A stretch of DNA of 64,000 bases, taken from positions 248,001-312,000 of the forward strand of contig NZ_BKCF01000004.1 in the NCBI RefSeq assembly GCF_009014635.1, in the 5' to 3' direction. Within the stretch, counting starts at the first letter, position 1, and each line of letters opens with the position of its first letter. Of this stretch, positions 63,051 through 64,000 are shown piece after piece. This stretch comes from Patiriisocius marinistellae (GTDB lineage: Bacteria > Bacteroidota > Bacteroidia > Flavobacteriales > Flavobacteriaceae). The notes below the pieces were generated by a model. It saw only the letters and a program-made list of their open reading frames with translations, was not told the origin of the DNA and searched no databases. The position numbers and the translations under genes were made by a program.

Positions 63051-63977
63051 TTAGTTTTTTTGTACGGTTTCAATAAAAATATCATTTGCGCTCGGAATCA
63101 CTTCAACAAAATGGTTTAGTTGCCCTTTAGATGTTAAAAAGCTTACTAACTCATTTGGCGCTACATTTTGAGGGATTTTTATTTTATACTGTAACTCATC
63201 ATTAATACTTTTAAATGATGCTGGTTGCAAATCAAATCTTTCTTTTAATGCAGTCGTTACTGCGGTTTTATCATCTGTAAGCAAACCTACCTCAAAAGTA
63301 TTTGATTGATATGCTCTTTTAATATCAATTAATTTACCATCTAAAATTTTATTAGATTTATTGATTAAAGCAATATGATCGCACATTTCTTCTACACTTT
63401 CCATGCGGTGTGTAGAAAAAATTATTGTAGCACCGTCATCTCTGAGTTTTAAAATTTCATCTTTAATAAGATTTGCATTAATTGGATCAAAACCACTAAA
63501 TGGCTCATCAAAAATGAGCAATTTTGGCTCATGTAGTACGGTAACAACAAATTGGATTTTTTGAGCCATACCCTTACTCAATTCTTGGATTTTTTTATTC
63601 CACCAATCTCCAATTTCTAAACGCTCAAACCAGTATTTTAATCTTTTTTTTGCTTCTACCTTACTGAGGCCTTTTAACTGAGCTAAATAAACACATTGCT
63701 CTCCCACTTTCATTGATTTATACAACCCTCTTTCTTCGGGAAGGTATCCTATGTTTTGTATATGATGTGGTTGTAATGTTTCTCCATCTAAAAAAACTTT
63801 CCCACTATCTGGCATCGTAATTTGATTAATTATACGAATAAGTGTTGTTTTCCCTGCACCGTTAGGACCTAAAAGTCCAAATATACTTCCTTTGGGGACT
63901 TCAATAGTCACATTGTTTAATGCAGTAAAATTTCCGTAGGATTTGGAAACATTTTCAGCTTTCAGTAGATATTCCAT
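63051..63977 (-). CDS. ABC transporter ATP-binding protein (NatA-like)
   Basis: A 308-residue ATPase partner of the ABC-2 permease downstream. Walker A LLGPNGAGKTTLIRIINQI, signature ELSKGMAQKIQFVVTVLHE, Walker B LLIFDEPFSGFDPIN and switch IIFSTHRMESV. After the core it has the C-terminal regulatory extension seen in NatA (about residues 215-308). I start at the ATG (63977, MEYLLKAENVSKSYG); an in-frame TTG at 63998 would add seven residues. The gene lies close to the window edge, so upstream partners are not visible. Confidence 0.92.
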   Translation of the reverse strand: MEYLLKAENVSKSYGNFTALNNVTIEVPKGSIFGLLGPNGAGKTTLIRIINQITMPDSGKVFLDGETLQPHHIQNIGYLPEERGLYKSMKVGEQCVYLAQLKGLSKVEAKKRLKYWFERLEIGDWWNKKIQELSKGMAQKIQFVVTVLHEPKLLIFDEPFSGFDPINANLIKDEILKLRDDGATIIFSTHRMESVEEMCDHIALINKSNKILDGKLIDIKRAYQSNTFEVGLLTDDKTAVTTALKERFDLQPASFKSINDELQYKIKIPQNVAPNELVSFLTSKGQLNHFVEVIPSANDIFIETVQKN

Positions 63978-64000
63978 AGTAAGATTTATAGTTGGCAAAT

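Noticed and set aside
1-64000. tRNA, rRNA, CRISPR, insertion sequences, prophage, integrase or toxin-antitoxin genes
   Set aside because: Looked for on both strands in all gaps; no cloverleaf, direct-repeat array, transposase or integrase motif was found.

Overview
The window is a chromosomal segment of an AT-rich member of the Bacteroidota, most likely a marine Flavobacteriaceae. The evidence is a type IX secretion PorV2-like protein, a Bacteroidota-type SecA without the usual zinc tail, DUF4105/DUF4199/DUF2911/DUF6268 proteins, TAnnTTTG promoter boxes and many non-ATG starts with weak ribosome sites. Genus cannot be fixed from the sequence. I see no rRNA, tRNA, CRISPR array, insertion sequence or prophage gene, and no gene-free gap longer than about 260 bases.

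Layout. (1) 146-3360: phosphatidylserine synthase, a PorV2-like barrel and a DUF4105 membrane protein. (2) 3471-33246: a 30 kb surface-polysaccharide locus, all on the minus strand and read from Wza (33246) down to a WcaJ-like priming transferase (3471). It encodes the Wza export lipoprotein, the Wzc tyrosine kinase, UDP-HexNAc dehydrogenase and C4-epimerase (a UDP-GalNAcA route), a Wzm/Wzt ABC exporter, a sulfotransferase, about twelve glycosyltransferases, a methyltransferase, NeuB-NeuC-NeuA for a CMP-sialic-type sugar, an acetyltransferase, an O-antigen ligase/polymerase-like protein and the priming enzyme. (3) 33352-38890: ABC-F protein, methyltransferase, LolD/MacB-type ATPase, cobalamin adenosyltransferase and several small genes. 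(4) 39031-48209: SecA, a DUF4199 protein, an ECF sigma/anti-sigma/surface-protein operon, Ohr peroxiredoxin and the MeaB GTPase. (5) 48273-52331: an epimerase facing a GT2 / lipid-A-N-domain / ArnT-like cassette. (6) 52400-63977: PAP2 phosphatase, MATE pump, DUF1801-DUF1853 pair, M28 peptidase, PPK2, a sigma-54 activator without a DNA-binding domain, an outer-membrane barrel, an MscS channel and a NatAB-like ABC exporter.

How it fits together. The main theme is the cell envelope: an acidic, probably sialylated and sulfated glycan is primed on a lipid carrier, extended in the cytosol, exported by Wzm/Wzt and/or polymerised by the Wzy-like protein, and passed through Wza under Wzc control. The ArnT cassette, PAP2 protein, PorV2, SecA, MscS and ABC exporters also act in the envelope.

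The least explained signal is at the DNA level. The exact 10-mer CTTCGGAAAT occurs 18 times on both strands, in several reading frames and in gaps, far above chance, with very few one-mismatch copies. It behaves like an uptake-signal or protein-binding repeat family rather than a coding constraint.
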